Assembly (NCBI GenBank): GCA_019243205.1
Contig: JAFAUR010000515.1
Coordinates: 1 to 35,045, forward strand
Direction of reading: 5' to 3'
DNA: 35,045 nucleotides
DNA from: Acidobacteriaceae bacterium
GTDB lineage: Bacteria; Acidobacteriota; Terriglobia; Bryobacterales; Bryobacteraceae
The notes under the pieces were generated by a model that worked only from the letters and a program-made list of their open reading frames with translations, ran no database searches and was not told the origin of the DNA. Positions 27,660 to 35,045 of this stretch are shown here, in pieces (positions within the stretch are counted from its first letter, which is position 1; the number at the start of each line of letters is the position of its first letter). The translations under genes were made by a program, and so were the position numbers.

Positions 27660-28568
27660 ATGGCGCATGGCATCGGCATTATCATCACAGAGCGGATTTC
27701 AGTAGCAGCCGTTCGAGATCACGAGTTGGTTGGGGCTCTTCGCTCCGATCCGGATGACAGCTCGATCGCTGACACCTTGCAGGGCGTCCCGGCAGAGATC
27801 ATCATCGAACGGATGGTCGACCTTTCCAAGCAGTTGAACCTATCGGATCCGCCCGAGTACATCGGCCTCGGCATGCCGGGCATTGTGCGGGGCGGCATCG
27901 TCGAAGATTCGCCGAATCTGGTTCAATTCAAGGGCTTGACCATGCAGCAGCTGGTCGGCGAAGCTTTCAACTCCCTGTTCGGCAGAGTCCCTGTTTCCGT
28001 AGGAAATGATGCCGACGTGCTCGCCGCCGGCCTGGCCGCTTCCCGAGGCCACCTGGACCGCATCATTCGTGTTTGGACTTTGGGCACCGGTATCGGCTTC
28101 GGCCGGTACCCAGTTCAGGACGGTGTCTGGGAAGCCGGTCACACGGTCGTGACACTCGATCCCAAGGAGCAGTTCTGCGGCTGCGGGGGCAAAGGCCACC
28201 TCGAAGGAATCATGGGCCATCGCGCCATGCGCCTGCGCTTCATGGATCTGGAGCCTGATGAAGTGTTCGCCGAGGCCGAAGCCGGCGAAACACGCTGTGT
28301 CGAATTCGTGAAGCTCTGGCACCGAGCGCTGGCCGCGGCAACCGCAAGCAGCGTGCATATCTCCGGACCGGGCAAGTTCTACATCACCGGTCCGAACTCT
28401 CAGTTCGTGAACCTCACCTTGCTTGGCGAATACCTGCACGAAATGGTGAAGTTGAGTCCCTTGCAGAGCTACTCACTCGAAGTCGTACACGGCGAAGAAG
28501 CTCTGGCTGCCATTGGCGCGGCCGTAAATGCGGCTCAGGCACTCGAGCAAAGCGCCGTCAAGACCTGA
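27660..28568 (+). CDS. ROK-family sugar kinase-like protein, divergent
   Basis: ROK-like fold cues: GLGMPGIVRGGIV, VGNDADVLAAGLA, LGTGIGFG, EAGH, CGCGGKGHLE. N-terminal DxGxT motif and third zinc Cys altered. Confidence 0.8.
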   Translation: MAHGIGIIITERISVAAVRDHELVGALRSDPDDSSIADTLQGVPAEIIIERMVDLSKQLNLSDPPEYIGLGMPGIVRGGIVEDSPNLVQFKGLTMQQLVGEAFNSLFGRVPVSVGNDADVLAAGLAASRGHLDRIIRVWTLGTGIGFGRYPVQDGVWEAGHTVVTLDPKEQFCGCGGKGHLEGIMGHRAMRLRFMDLEPDEVFAEAEAGETRCVEFVKLWHRALAAATASSVHISGPGKFYITGPNSQFVNLTLLGEYLHEMVKLSPLQSYSLEVVHGEEALAAIGAAVNAAQALEQSAVKT

Positions 28569-28569
28569 A

Positions 28570-30192
28570 TCATTTGCCGCTTTCGCTTTTCTGTCGGGCA
28601 CTCAGGAATTCGTCGGCCTTCACCCAGCTCGGAAGGCTCGGCTGATTAGCGATGTCGAGCCCAAGCGTAAAACCAAAGCGCGCCATTTGCTCCATACCAG
28701 CCATGTTCCAGCTATCCCGATATTCGTCTGAAGGTTGATGGTAATGCTTGGTGTTGTAGTCCTCAAATACCTCCTTTCCGAACCCGGCCGGCTTTCCCAG
28801 GTAATCCGTGCCCTGTGCAATCGTGAAAGCTGGAATACCGACTCGAGCCAATGAGAAATGATCCGACCGGTAATAATGCCCTTGCTCGGGTTCCGGGTCG
28901 GGCGAGATCGACAGATTGGCGCGCTTAGCGTCGTCCTCGACCAATTCCCACAATGTCGTTCTTTCCGCGCCCGTGACCGAGACGTCGCGAGTCGCTCCGA
29001 AGGGATACAGCGCGTCGAAGTTTAGGTCTGCGGCAGTCTGGCCTGGCGGCACCTCCGGATGCTCCGCATAATATTCAGACCCGAGCAGCCCCATCTCTTC
29101 CGCTGTTACAAAGAGAAAAACAGCACTGCGCTTCGGCTTCTTGGGAAGTGCGGCCCACGTCCGTGCGATTTCAAGAACAACCGCGCATCCGGTCGCATTA
29201 TCCACCGCGCCATTATAGATGTTGTCACCGTTCACAGGAACCGCAATGCCCAGATGATCCCAATGCGCACTGTACAAAATCGCCTGCCGGGCGAGGGCAG
29301 CATCAGCTCCGTCCACCCGCCCGACTACGTTCCGGCTGTCAATATCGCGGAGCGCAACCGGGATATGTCCGGCAATGTGGACGCCGAGCGGCATCGGGCG
29401 AAACGACTTCGAGTTCGCCAAGGCCAGCAACTGCTCAACGGTTTTTCCCGTGGATGCAAAAAGCCTTGCACCCGCATCTTCGGACAGCCACGCGGCGAGT
29501 TTCAGGCCTTTCTCGCCAGGCTGCAATTTCAACTCCGCGTGTTCTTGACTCCAGGACCCCGTTACGACTCCCCAGCCGTAACCGGCCGTCGGCGTTGTGT
29601 GCACAATCAGAGCTGCTACCGCTCCGCGGCGTGCCGCTTCCTCGAATTTGTAAGTCCAGCGGCCGTAATATGTCAGCGCGCGTCCACCAAAGAATTTTAG
29701 ATCGGTCGACGGCGGCTCATTCGTGAAGTAGACCAACACTTTGCCCGCAAGACTCTGGCCCTTGTAGTCGTCCCATCCAAACTCCGGCGCCGCGATTCCG
29801 TGGCCCACAAACACTGCCTCGGCATCAAAATCGTTTTCGGGTTGCTGCGAGAAGGCCGTCCCCACGAAATCTTTATTCAGAGCAAGCGGACTGGAACCGG
29901 TCTTGCCGGTTATCGTCAGCGTTGCGCTCGGCAACGTTTTCGACCCCACCAGCGGCACTCGCTGGAAATAGGTGCCTTGATCTCCGGCAGGCTTCACGCC
30001 AAAAGTCTCCAGCTGCGCGGCAATGTATTGCGTCGCCAGTTTCTCGCCACGCGTCCCGACTCCGCGACCTTCCAATTCATCACTGGCTAGATATTTCACA
30101 TGAGTTCGGATCTTTTCGCCCGAGGGCTGAAGATCTTGTGTTGCCAGAAGCGTGCATCCAAAAATCAGGAACGCCGACGAAGCGCGAAACAT
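28570..30192 (-). CDS. M28-family zinc aminopeptidase with PA domain, exported
   Basis: Metal-ligand motifs SAHWDHLG, NGAVDNATG, TAEEMGLLGSEYY, LNFDAL, HQPSDEY; N-terminal signal peptide. Confidence 0.92.
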   Translation of the reverse strand: MFRASSAFLIFGCTLLATQDLQPSGEKIRTHVKYLASDELEGRGVGTRGEKLATQYIAAQLETFGVKPAGDQGTYFQRVPLVGSKTLPSATLTITGKTGSSPLALNKDFVGTAFSQQPENDFDAEAVFVGHGIAAPEFGWDDYKGQSLAGKVLVYFTNEPPSTDLKFFGGRALTYYGRWTYKFEEAARRGAVAALIVHTTPTAGYGWGVVTGSWSQEHAELKLQPGEKGLKLAAWLSEDAGARLFASTGKTVEQLLALANSKSFRPMPLGVHIAGHIPVALRDIDSRNVVGRVDGADAALARQAILYSAHWDHLGIAVPVNGDNIYNGAVDNATGCAVVLEIARTWAALPKKPKRSAVFLFVTAEEMGLLGSEYYAEHPEVPPGQTAADLNFDALYPFGATRDVSVTGAERTTLWELVEDDAKRANLSISPDPEPEQGHYYRSDHFSLARVGIPAFTIAQGTDYLGKPAGFGKEVFEDYNTKHYHQPSDEYRDSWNMAGMEQMARFGFTLGLDIANQPSLPSWVKADEFLSARQKSESGK

Positions 30193-30255
30193 GCCCCCAG
30201 TCTAGCGACCATGGGCAACGAGCACGGCTTTGCTCTGTAAACTTAAGAGTGACTG

Positions 30256-31752
30256 ATGCGACCTAAGCTGCGGTTTTTCCAGGGTATGGTGTCGGTCGGC
30301 AGCACCCTTGCCGTGTCAGTCGTATGCTATCGCCTGCTGCACGCGAATGCGGCGACCGCCGCCGTCGTGTTGTTTCTAATTGTTCTGCTTACCGGCGCGT
30401 ACGCCGGGTTCGCCGAAGCCATTGTCGTGTCCATTGCGGCCGCGGTTTGCCTCGATTATTTCTTCATCCCCCCAATCGGCTCCATCAGCATCGGGGATCC
30501 CCAAGGCTGGATCATTCTTCTCGCGTTCCTCGTAGTCGCGATTTTCACGTCATTTCTTTCCAGCAGCTTCCGCCGTCAACGAAATGAGATCGCTGACCAG
30601 CAAAGTGAAGCCGAGAAGCTGCACATCTTCAGCCGCTCCATGTTATTGAGCAGCACGGCAACCGATATACGCCGTCTCACCGTCAACAAATGTATCGAGC
30701 TATTTGGTTTCCGCGCGACAGTCCTTTTTGAGAGTGCCGCCGGGTCATTCCAATCGTCCATGCCTGAATCGGACGCGACGTTGGAGGAGCAGCTGCGGCG
30801 CATCGCCTCGCGCGGGGAAACGATCGAATCAGGGAAGGACGGCTGGACCGTTCTGCCGGTCACACTAGGCAACAAAAGTTACGGCAGTCTCGCTGTCGCC
30901 GGGAGACATCTGCCGGAATCCACCTATCGAGGAATCGCGAACACCGTTGCATTGGGGCTTGCGCAGGCGCAAGCTCATCAGTCGCTCACTCGCGCCGAAG
31001 CCGTCCGCAAGAGCGAGGAACTGAAGTCCACCATGATCGATGCTCTTGCTCACGATCTAAAAACCCCGCTCACCGCGATCGAAGCCGCGGCGGAAATGTT
31101 ATCCGCGCCTTCGGAAGTCTCGGCGGAACAGCAAGCCGATTTAGTCACCATCATCAAGGAGGAATCCGGAGGCCTGCGTCGCTTGGTGGATGAGGCAATT
31201 CATCTGGCGCGAATCGACGCCAAGCGGCTTAAACTCAAGCGAACATCCGTGCCCGCGCGCGAGCTGATCGAATCCGCTGTCACCGCCTTGCCTGATCGCA
31301 CGGCGGCCGGGCGGATTCAAATCGACGTTGGCGATCCACGGACTTCGGTCTTCGCCGACCCTGAACTGCTACCCATCGCCATCCGGCAATTCCTGGACAA
31401 CGCGCTAAAGTACAGCCCGCCACAATCTCCGGTCCTGGTCACAGCCTCGGCTGAGGGTGGGTACGTATCGATCCGTGTCAGAGACCAGGGACAGGGCCTC
31501 ACGGAACTCGAGCAAAGCAGAGTCTTCGAAAAGCTTTATCGCGGGCGGCGTGACCGCTCAGCCGTCCAGGGAACCGGCATGGGCCTGCCCATCGCAAAGG
31601 AAATCGCAGAAGCGCACGGCGGAGCTGCCGGTGTTTACAGCCACGTCGGTAAAGGATCGGAGTTCTTCCTCGTCATTCAGCAAGGGGGGACCAGTTCGCC
31701 CGCGGCGGACGGTCATCCGGTCCCGGTTCCTTCCGGCAATCTCGGGGTCTGA
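30256..31752 (+). CDS. Sensor histidine kinase with DUF4118 (KdpD-type) membrane domain and GAF-like region
   Basis: KdpD-like four-TM block with CLDYFFIPPIGSISIGDPQGWIIL; H-box MIDALAHDLKTPLTAIE; N box QFLDNALKYSP; G boxes. Confidence 0.9.
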   Translation: MRPKLRFFQGMVSVGSTLAVSVVCYRLLHANAATAAVVLFLIVLLTGAYAGFAEAIVVSIAAAVCLDYFFIPPIGSISIGDPQGWIILLAFLVVAIFTSFLSSSFRRQRNEIADQQSEAEKLHIFSRSMLLSSTATDIRRLTVNKCIELFGFRATVLFESAAGSFQSSMPESDATLEEQLRRIASRGETIESGKDGWTVLPVTLGNKSYGSLAVAGRHLPESTYRGIANTVALGLAQAQAHQSLTRAEAVRKSEELKSTMIDALAHDLKTPLTAIEAAAEMLSAPSEVSAEQQADLVTIIKEESGGLRRLVDEAIHLARIDAKRLKLKRTSVPARELIESAVTALPDRTAAGRIQIDVGDPRTSVFADPELLPIAIRQFLDNALKYSPPQSPVLVTASAEGGYVSIRVRDQGQGLTELEQSRVFEKLYRGRRDRSAVQGTGMGLPIAKEIAEAHGGAAGVYSHVGKGSEFFLVIQQGGTSSPAADGHPVPVPSGNLGV

Positions 31753-31754
31753 GC

Positions 31755-32453
31755 ATGTCTGCCGGAAAGGTCCTGATCGTCGATGACGAGCCGCAGATTC
31801 GGCGCGTTGTACGAGCGGCGCTCTCGCTGAAGGGCTACGAACTGTTTGAGGCCCGAAACGGGGAGGAAGCGCTCGACGTCCTCCGTGAGTACGACCCCGA
31901 CTTGGTATTGCTGGACATGAACATGCCTGGTATCGGCGGTATGGAGACGTGCAGAAAGCTGCGCTCAGTTTCAGAGGTCCCCATCATCGTCCTCTCGGTT
32001 CGCGATGGAGAAGCCGACAAGATCGCCGCGCTGGATGCCGGAGCCGATGATTACGTGACGAAACCGTTCAGCGTGAATGAATTGATGGCTCGAATCAGGG
32101 CGAACCTTCGACGCGTGCCCTCACAATCCGATTCGGCGCAGCCCCTCGTGCTTTCCGACGACCTGGTGATTGACTTCTCCAAGCGTCACGTGCTCGCCCG
32201 CGGAAAGGCGGTGAGGCTCACACCTAAAGAGTTTGAATTGCTTCAGTTTCTTGCTTCAAATCCGGACAAGCCTGTTCCTCACCGCAAGCTGCTCCAGACA
32301 TTGTGGGGGCCGGAGTATGGCGAAGAAGTCGAATATCTCCGGGTCTTCGTCAGCCAGCTTCGTAAGAAAATTGAGCCCGACCCCGCGCACCCGCGCTACA
32401 TTTTGACCGAGCCTTGGGTAGGATATCGTTTTGCGATCCCGAGCAGTTCATGA
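31755..32453 (+). CDS. kdpE: OmpR/KdpE-family response regulator
   Basis: Receiver (IVDDEPQIRRVVRAAL, LLDMNMPG, DAGADDYVTKPF) and OmpR-type wHTH (LTPKEFELLQFLASNPDKPVPHRKLLQTLWGPEYGEEVEYLRVFVSQLRKKIE). Confidence 0.9.
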   Translation: MSAGKVLIVDDEPQIRRVVRAALSLKGYELFEARNGEEALDVLREYDPDLVLLDMNMPGIGGMETCRKLRSVSEVPIIVLSVRDGEADKIAALDAGADDYVTKPFSVNELMARIRANLRRVPSQSDSAQPLVLSDDLVIDFSKRHVLARGKAVRLTPKEFELLQFLASNPDKPVPHRKLLQTLWGPEYGEEVEYLRVFVSQLRKKIEPDPAHPRYILTEPWVGYRFAIPSSS

Positions 32454-33592
32454 CAGAGAACACAAACAGTCACGGCGCGGCGCATGGCAAGTTGACCATC
32501 TTTCTTGGCTACGCGGCCGGTGTCGGCAAAACCTTCCAGATGCTCGAAGAAGCCCAGAATCTGAAAACGAAGGGCTTCGATGTCGTGATCGGATATTTTG
32601 AGCCGCACGGCCGTAAACAAACCATTGCGAAAACTGAAGGTTTGGAGATGGTTCCCCGCAAAAAAGTCGTTTATCGCGGCTCGGTGTTCGAGGAAATGGA
32701 TCCCGACGCCATCATCGCTCGCCATCCGCAGGTTGCAGTCATCGACGAGTTCCCGCACACGAATGTGCCCGGGTCCACGCGTGAGAAGCGCTGGGAGGAT
32801 GTTCTCGCTGTTCTTGACGCCGGCATCGACGTCCTCACGACGATGAACGTCCAGCATCTGGAAAGCTTGAACGACCAGATGATGCAGATCACCGGCGTGA
32901 AGGTCCGCGAAACCATCCCGGATTGGGTAGTAAAGCAGGCCGACGAAGTGGTCATGGTCGATCTCACGCCCCGCGCTTTGCTCAATCGCCTCGAGCGCGG
33001 CGTAGTTTACCCGCCCGACAAAGCTCAGCGCGCTCTGCAGAATTTTTTCAGAGAATCCACATTAGTAGCGCTGCGCGAGATGGCGCTCCGACAGACCGCG
33101 CACGAGGTGGAAGAACGCATCGAGCAGAGCGAGGCCGCCGAAGAGGCTGGCGACACCGGACGAAATAAACGGGGCCCCGCCATCGATGATGCCGTCATCA
33201 TCTATGTCAGCGACGACCCGACGACGGCCATGCTGATCCGTCGCGGAAAACGTGTTGCGGATGTTCTGCACGCCGACTGCTACGCCGTTTTCATCTCGGA
33301 GCACGCAGACCTGCAGCACCTCCCGCCTGTCAAACGAGAGGCTGTCGAACGGCATCTGAATTTCGCCCGCAACTTGCACATCGAAACCAGAGTGTTGATC
33401 GGCCACGATCACGCCCAGACTCTACTCGACTTCGCCCGCGTTCACAAAGCCAGGCAAATCTTCTTACCCCGGCTCGTAGGCAAAGGCGTTGATCGTCTTC
33501 TTGGAAAGAGCCTGGTCAACCAGGTCGTGAGCCTTGCCGACGACATGGAAGTGACCATCGTCACGGATCGGCGCATCGAAAACCGTGTCTGA
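32450..33592 (+). CDS. kdpD: Free-standing KdpD N-terminal sensor domain plus universal stress (USP) domain, no kinase domain
   Basis: KLTIFLGYAAGVGKTFQMLEEAQ Walker A, VVIGYFEPHGRKQT, AVIDEFPHTNVPGSTREKRWEDVLAVLDAGIDVLTTMNVQHLESLND. ATGA overlap with kdpE; ends after the USP domain. Confidence 0.92.
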   Translation: MTENTNSHGAAHGKLTIFLGYAAGVGKTFQMLEEAQNLKTKGFDVVIGYFEPHGRKQTIAKTEGLEMVPRKKVVYRGSVFEEMDPDAIIARHPQVAVIDEFPHTNVPGSTREKRWEDVLAVLDAGIDVLTTMNVQHLESLNDQMMQITGVKVRETIPDWVVKQADEVVMVDLTPRALLNRLERGVVYPPDKAQRALQNFFRESTLVALREMALRQTAHEVEERIEQSEAAEEAGDTGRNKRGPAIDDAVIIYVSDDPTTAMLIRRGKRVADVLHADCYAVFISEHADLQHLPPVKREAVERHLNFARNLHIETRVLIGHDHAQTLLDFARVHKARQIFLPRLVGKGVDRLLGKSLVNQVVSLADDMEVTIVTDRRIENRV

Positions 33593-33620
33593 AGTCCCGA
33601 CGCTGGTAAACTTGAAATTT

Positions 33621-33698
33621 CGGGCCGTGGCGCAGCCTGGCTAGCGCGCTTGCTTGGGGTGCAAGAGGTCCCGGGTTCAAATCCCGGCGGCCCGACCA
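33621..33698 (+). tRNA. tRNA-Pro(GGG), CCA encoded
   Basis: Acceptor CGGGCCG (33621-33627) pairs with CGGCCCG (33688-33694); anticodon stem-loop CTTGC-TTGGGGT-GCAAG; T-arm CCGGGTTCAAATCCCGG; discriminator A plus CCA. Confidence 0.96.
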
Positions 33699-33802
33699 TT
33701 AAAATAGAACTCCAGTTCCCTTCCCCCTAAAATCACCGTTCCTGCGGCCCGCGCCGGCTCTTTTCAGCTCATGTCCGATTCGGAGCAGTTCGAAGTTGTG
33801 AC

Positions 33803-33823
33803 TTTGCACCAAACTGGTGCAAA
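33803..33823. promoter_or_regulatory. Perfect inverted repeat TTTGCACCA-AAC-TGGTGCAAA, NtrC-box-like
   Basis: 9-bp arms with a 3-nt spacer; the core TGCACC-N5-GGTGCA (33805-33821) matches the enteric NtrC-type consensus. Confidence 0.6.
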
Positions 33824-33894
33824 ATACCAGCTCGTACCTCACACGTTTGCTAGTTGCTGCACGATCCTGTTAACCCTGAAAGCCGGGAGCGTCG

Positions 33895-34671
33895 ATGTTT
33901 TCGCAACGGTACCTACAAGCTGTTTTGGCTCTCATTGCCGGGGCAGCTTCGCCATTCTTGTACCTGCATCTTCAAAAAACTGCTCGGGCCCATTCGGCAC
34001 CTACCGTAATCACCTTACAGGTAAAGGAGTTCTTTACTGTCCCCGTAGATAGTCAACTGAGACTTGTCGACGTAGCAGGAACTGGCACGGACCTTTGGTT
34101 CTTGCTTCACGGGCAGACCGGCTATAAACCAATAAGGACGGATAGCGCAGGCCACCTTCAGACGACGACAGACTTAACTCCCACCACTACTCGGATAACC
34201 AATATCTTTGCGGCCGAAGATGGCCGCTTGGGCGTCCTAAGCCGGGGCCGGGTAGACGTCTATTCATCCTCAGGCTCTATGTTTCAGACCAATCAGATTG
34301 GGGATGTGCTCGGATGCACTTTCTTGGAGCAGAACTTCGACGTGTTCTCGGGTACGCCGAATGGTGTTGGCCGTGTCGCAGGCAACTCGATCAACCAGAT
34401 TGCTGTGTCCGGGACCGCGCCGGCGGGCAATTGGCCCGTCCTTGTGCTCAGCTTGACGAAAGAACGCATTGGAATCGTTCATACGGTATCCGCCACTCTC
34501 CACCAGGTTGATGTGCAAAGTGGAGTTTGGAAGACCTCTCAGCTTACCGCTCTAGAGATTCAAAATGTGAATCGGGAAAAACCAACCGACCGCAGTGTGT
34601 CACCAGCTATTTTCGCTGCTTCGGTTGACAATTTGTCTGGGGATTTTTTTGCCGCGGTAGCGTCCCTATAA
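33895..34671 (+). CDS. Hypothetical exported or membrane-anchored protein
   Basis: Long ORF with an N-terminal hydrophobic segment (YLQAVLALIAGAASPFLYLHL), then beta-rich sequence. No family recognised. Confidence 0.65.
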   Translation: MFSQRYLQAVLALIAGAASPFLYLHLQKTARAHSAPTVITLQVKEFFTVPVDSQLRLVDVAGTGTDLWFLLHGQTGYKPIRTDSAGHLQTTTDLTPTTTRITNIFAAEDGRLGVLSRGRVDVYSSSGSMFQTNQIGDVLGCTFLEQNFDVFSGTPNGVGRVAGNSINQIAVSGTAPAGNWPVLVLSLTKERIGIVHTVSATLHQVDVQSGVWKTSQLTALEIQNVNREKPTDRSVSPAIFAASVDNLSGDFFAAVASL

Positions 34672-34871
34672 CGTCAACGAAGGTGCAGTCATACTTCGAT
34701 TTAAAAATGACGGGACTCTTCTTTCGCGATTCCGATGCTTACTGCCGAAATGACCGGCATTAAACACAGCAAGAAATCACGACGGGCATTTTGCGTTGAG
34801 CAACATAGCTGTCATCGGGGGCAAGCTATCGTTGATTTCTAACTCTCAGCGTATGTGGTCTGCTCTACCAC

Positions 34872-35045
34872 CTAAACTGAACAGCCCTTCGCGCCCAACT
34901 TCGGCAACGCCCGTATGCGCTTCCAGCCCTCGCCCTCATTCACCTGCTCGACTTTGATCTTCTCGAAATACGCGTCCAGTACAGCCGCTCGCTCCTGGGC
35001 CAGCGGTGGAGAGCAGTAATCTTCCTCTTCCCAAACTGCTGTGCC
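34872..35045 (-). CDS. C-terminal part of an unidentified protein (partial, runs off right edge)
   Basis: Minus frame is open from the window end to TAG at 34874-34872: GTAVWEEEDYCSPPLAQERAAVLDAYFEKIKVEQVNEGEGWKRIRALPKLGAKGCSV*. Confidence 0.45.
   Translation of the reverse strand, partial: GTAVWEEEDYCSPPLAQERAAVLDAYFEKIKVEQVNEGEGWKRIRALPKLGAKGCSV

Noticed and set aside
27650-27665. Kozak-like GCCACCATGG at the ROK start
   Set aside because: Eukaryotic motif by coincidence; the gene has GAGG upstream as a plausible ribosome-binding site.
33442-33699. Minus-strand ORF MVGPPGFEPGTSCTPSKRASQAAPRP...
   Set aside because: This is the reverse complement of the tRNA-Pro gene plus the 3' end of the KdpD-like gene. 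GPPGFEPGT... is a well-known spurious translation of tRNA sequence.
33771-34052. 93-aa ORF running through the NtrC-like palindrome
   Set aside because: Overlaps the longer exported-protein ORF (33895..34671) in another frame and lacks coding-like features.
34820-34895. tRNA-like D-arm on the minus strand (TGTTCAGTTTAGGTGGTAGAGCA)
   Set aside because: The D-arm-like stem pairs, but no matching anticodon stem, T-arm or acceptor stem follows. Probably chance.
1-35045. CRISPR arrays, transposons, integrases, toxin-antitoxin or defence islands
   Set aside because: No regularly spaced repeats, IS ends, transposase/integrase motifs or known defence proteins were seen by eye.

Overview
This looks like a chromosomal segment of a high-GC soil bacterium, plausibly Acidobacteria (inferred from gene content and style, not proven). 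It is mostly housekeeping genes. From left to right: the 3' end of a + strand gene; glycerate kinase, shikimate kinase, a LON-domain protein and a HAD hydrolase; a ~13 kb minus-strand complex I operon read A-C-D-E-F-G-H-J-K-L-M-N; an orphan thiS, a MerR regulator, an S41 protease and guaA; a TolC-like protein; a LytTR regulator; inositol-3-phosphate synthase and a sugar epimerase; a small KKG-repeat exported protein; sthA and a divergent ROK-family protein; an M28 peptidase; a split Kdp-type sensing locus (DUF4118 histidine kinase, KdpE, free-standing KdpD sensor/USP); tRNA-Pro(GGG); and a more anonymous right end. I see no CRISPR array, transposase or integrase, and no defence system I can name. 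The best leads are: nuoB and nuoI missing from an otherwise complete nuo operon; a guaA frame whose conserved N-terminus has no ATG/GTG/TTG start; the split, re-ordered KdpD; a ROK protein with altered ATP and zinc motifs; and a perfect NtrC-like palindrome upstream of an unrecognised exported protein beside the tRNA. I did not find a clear-cut novel system.
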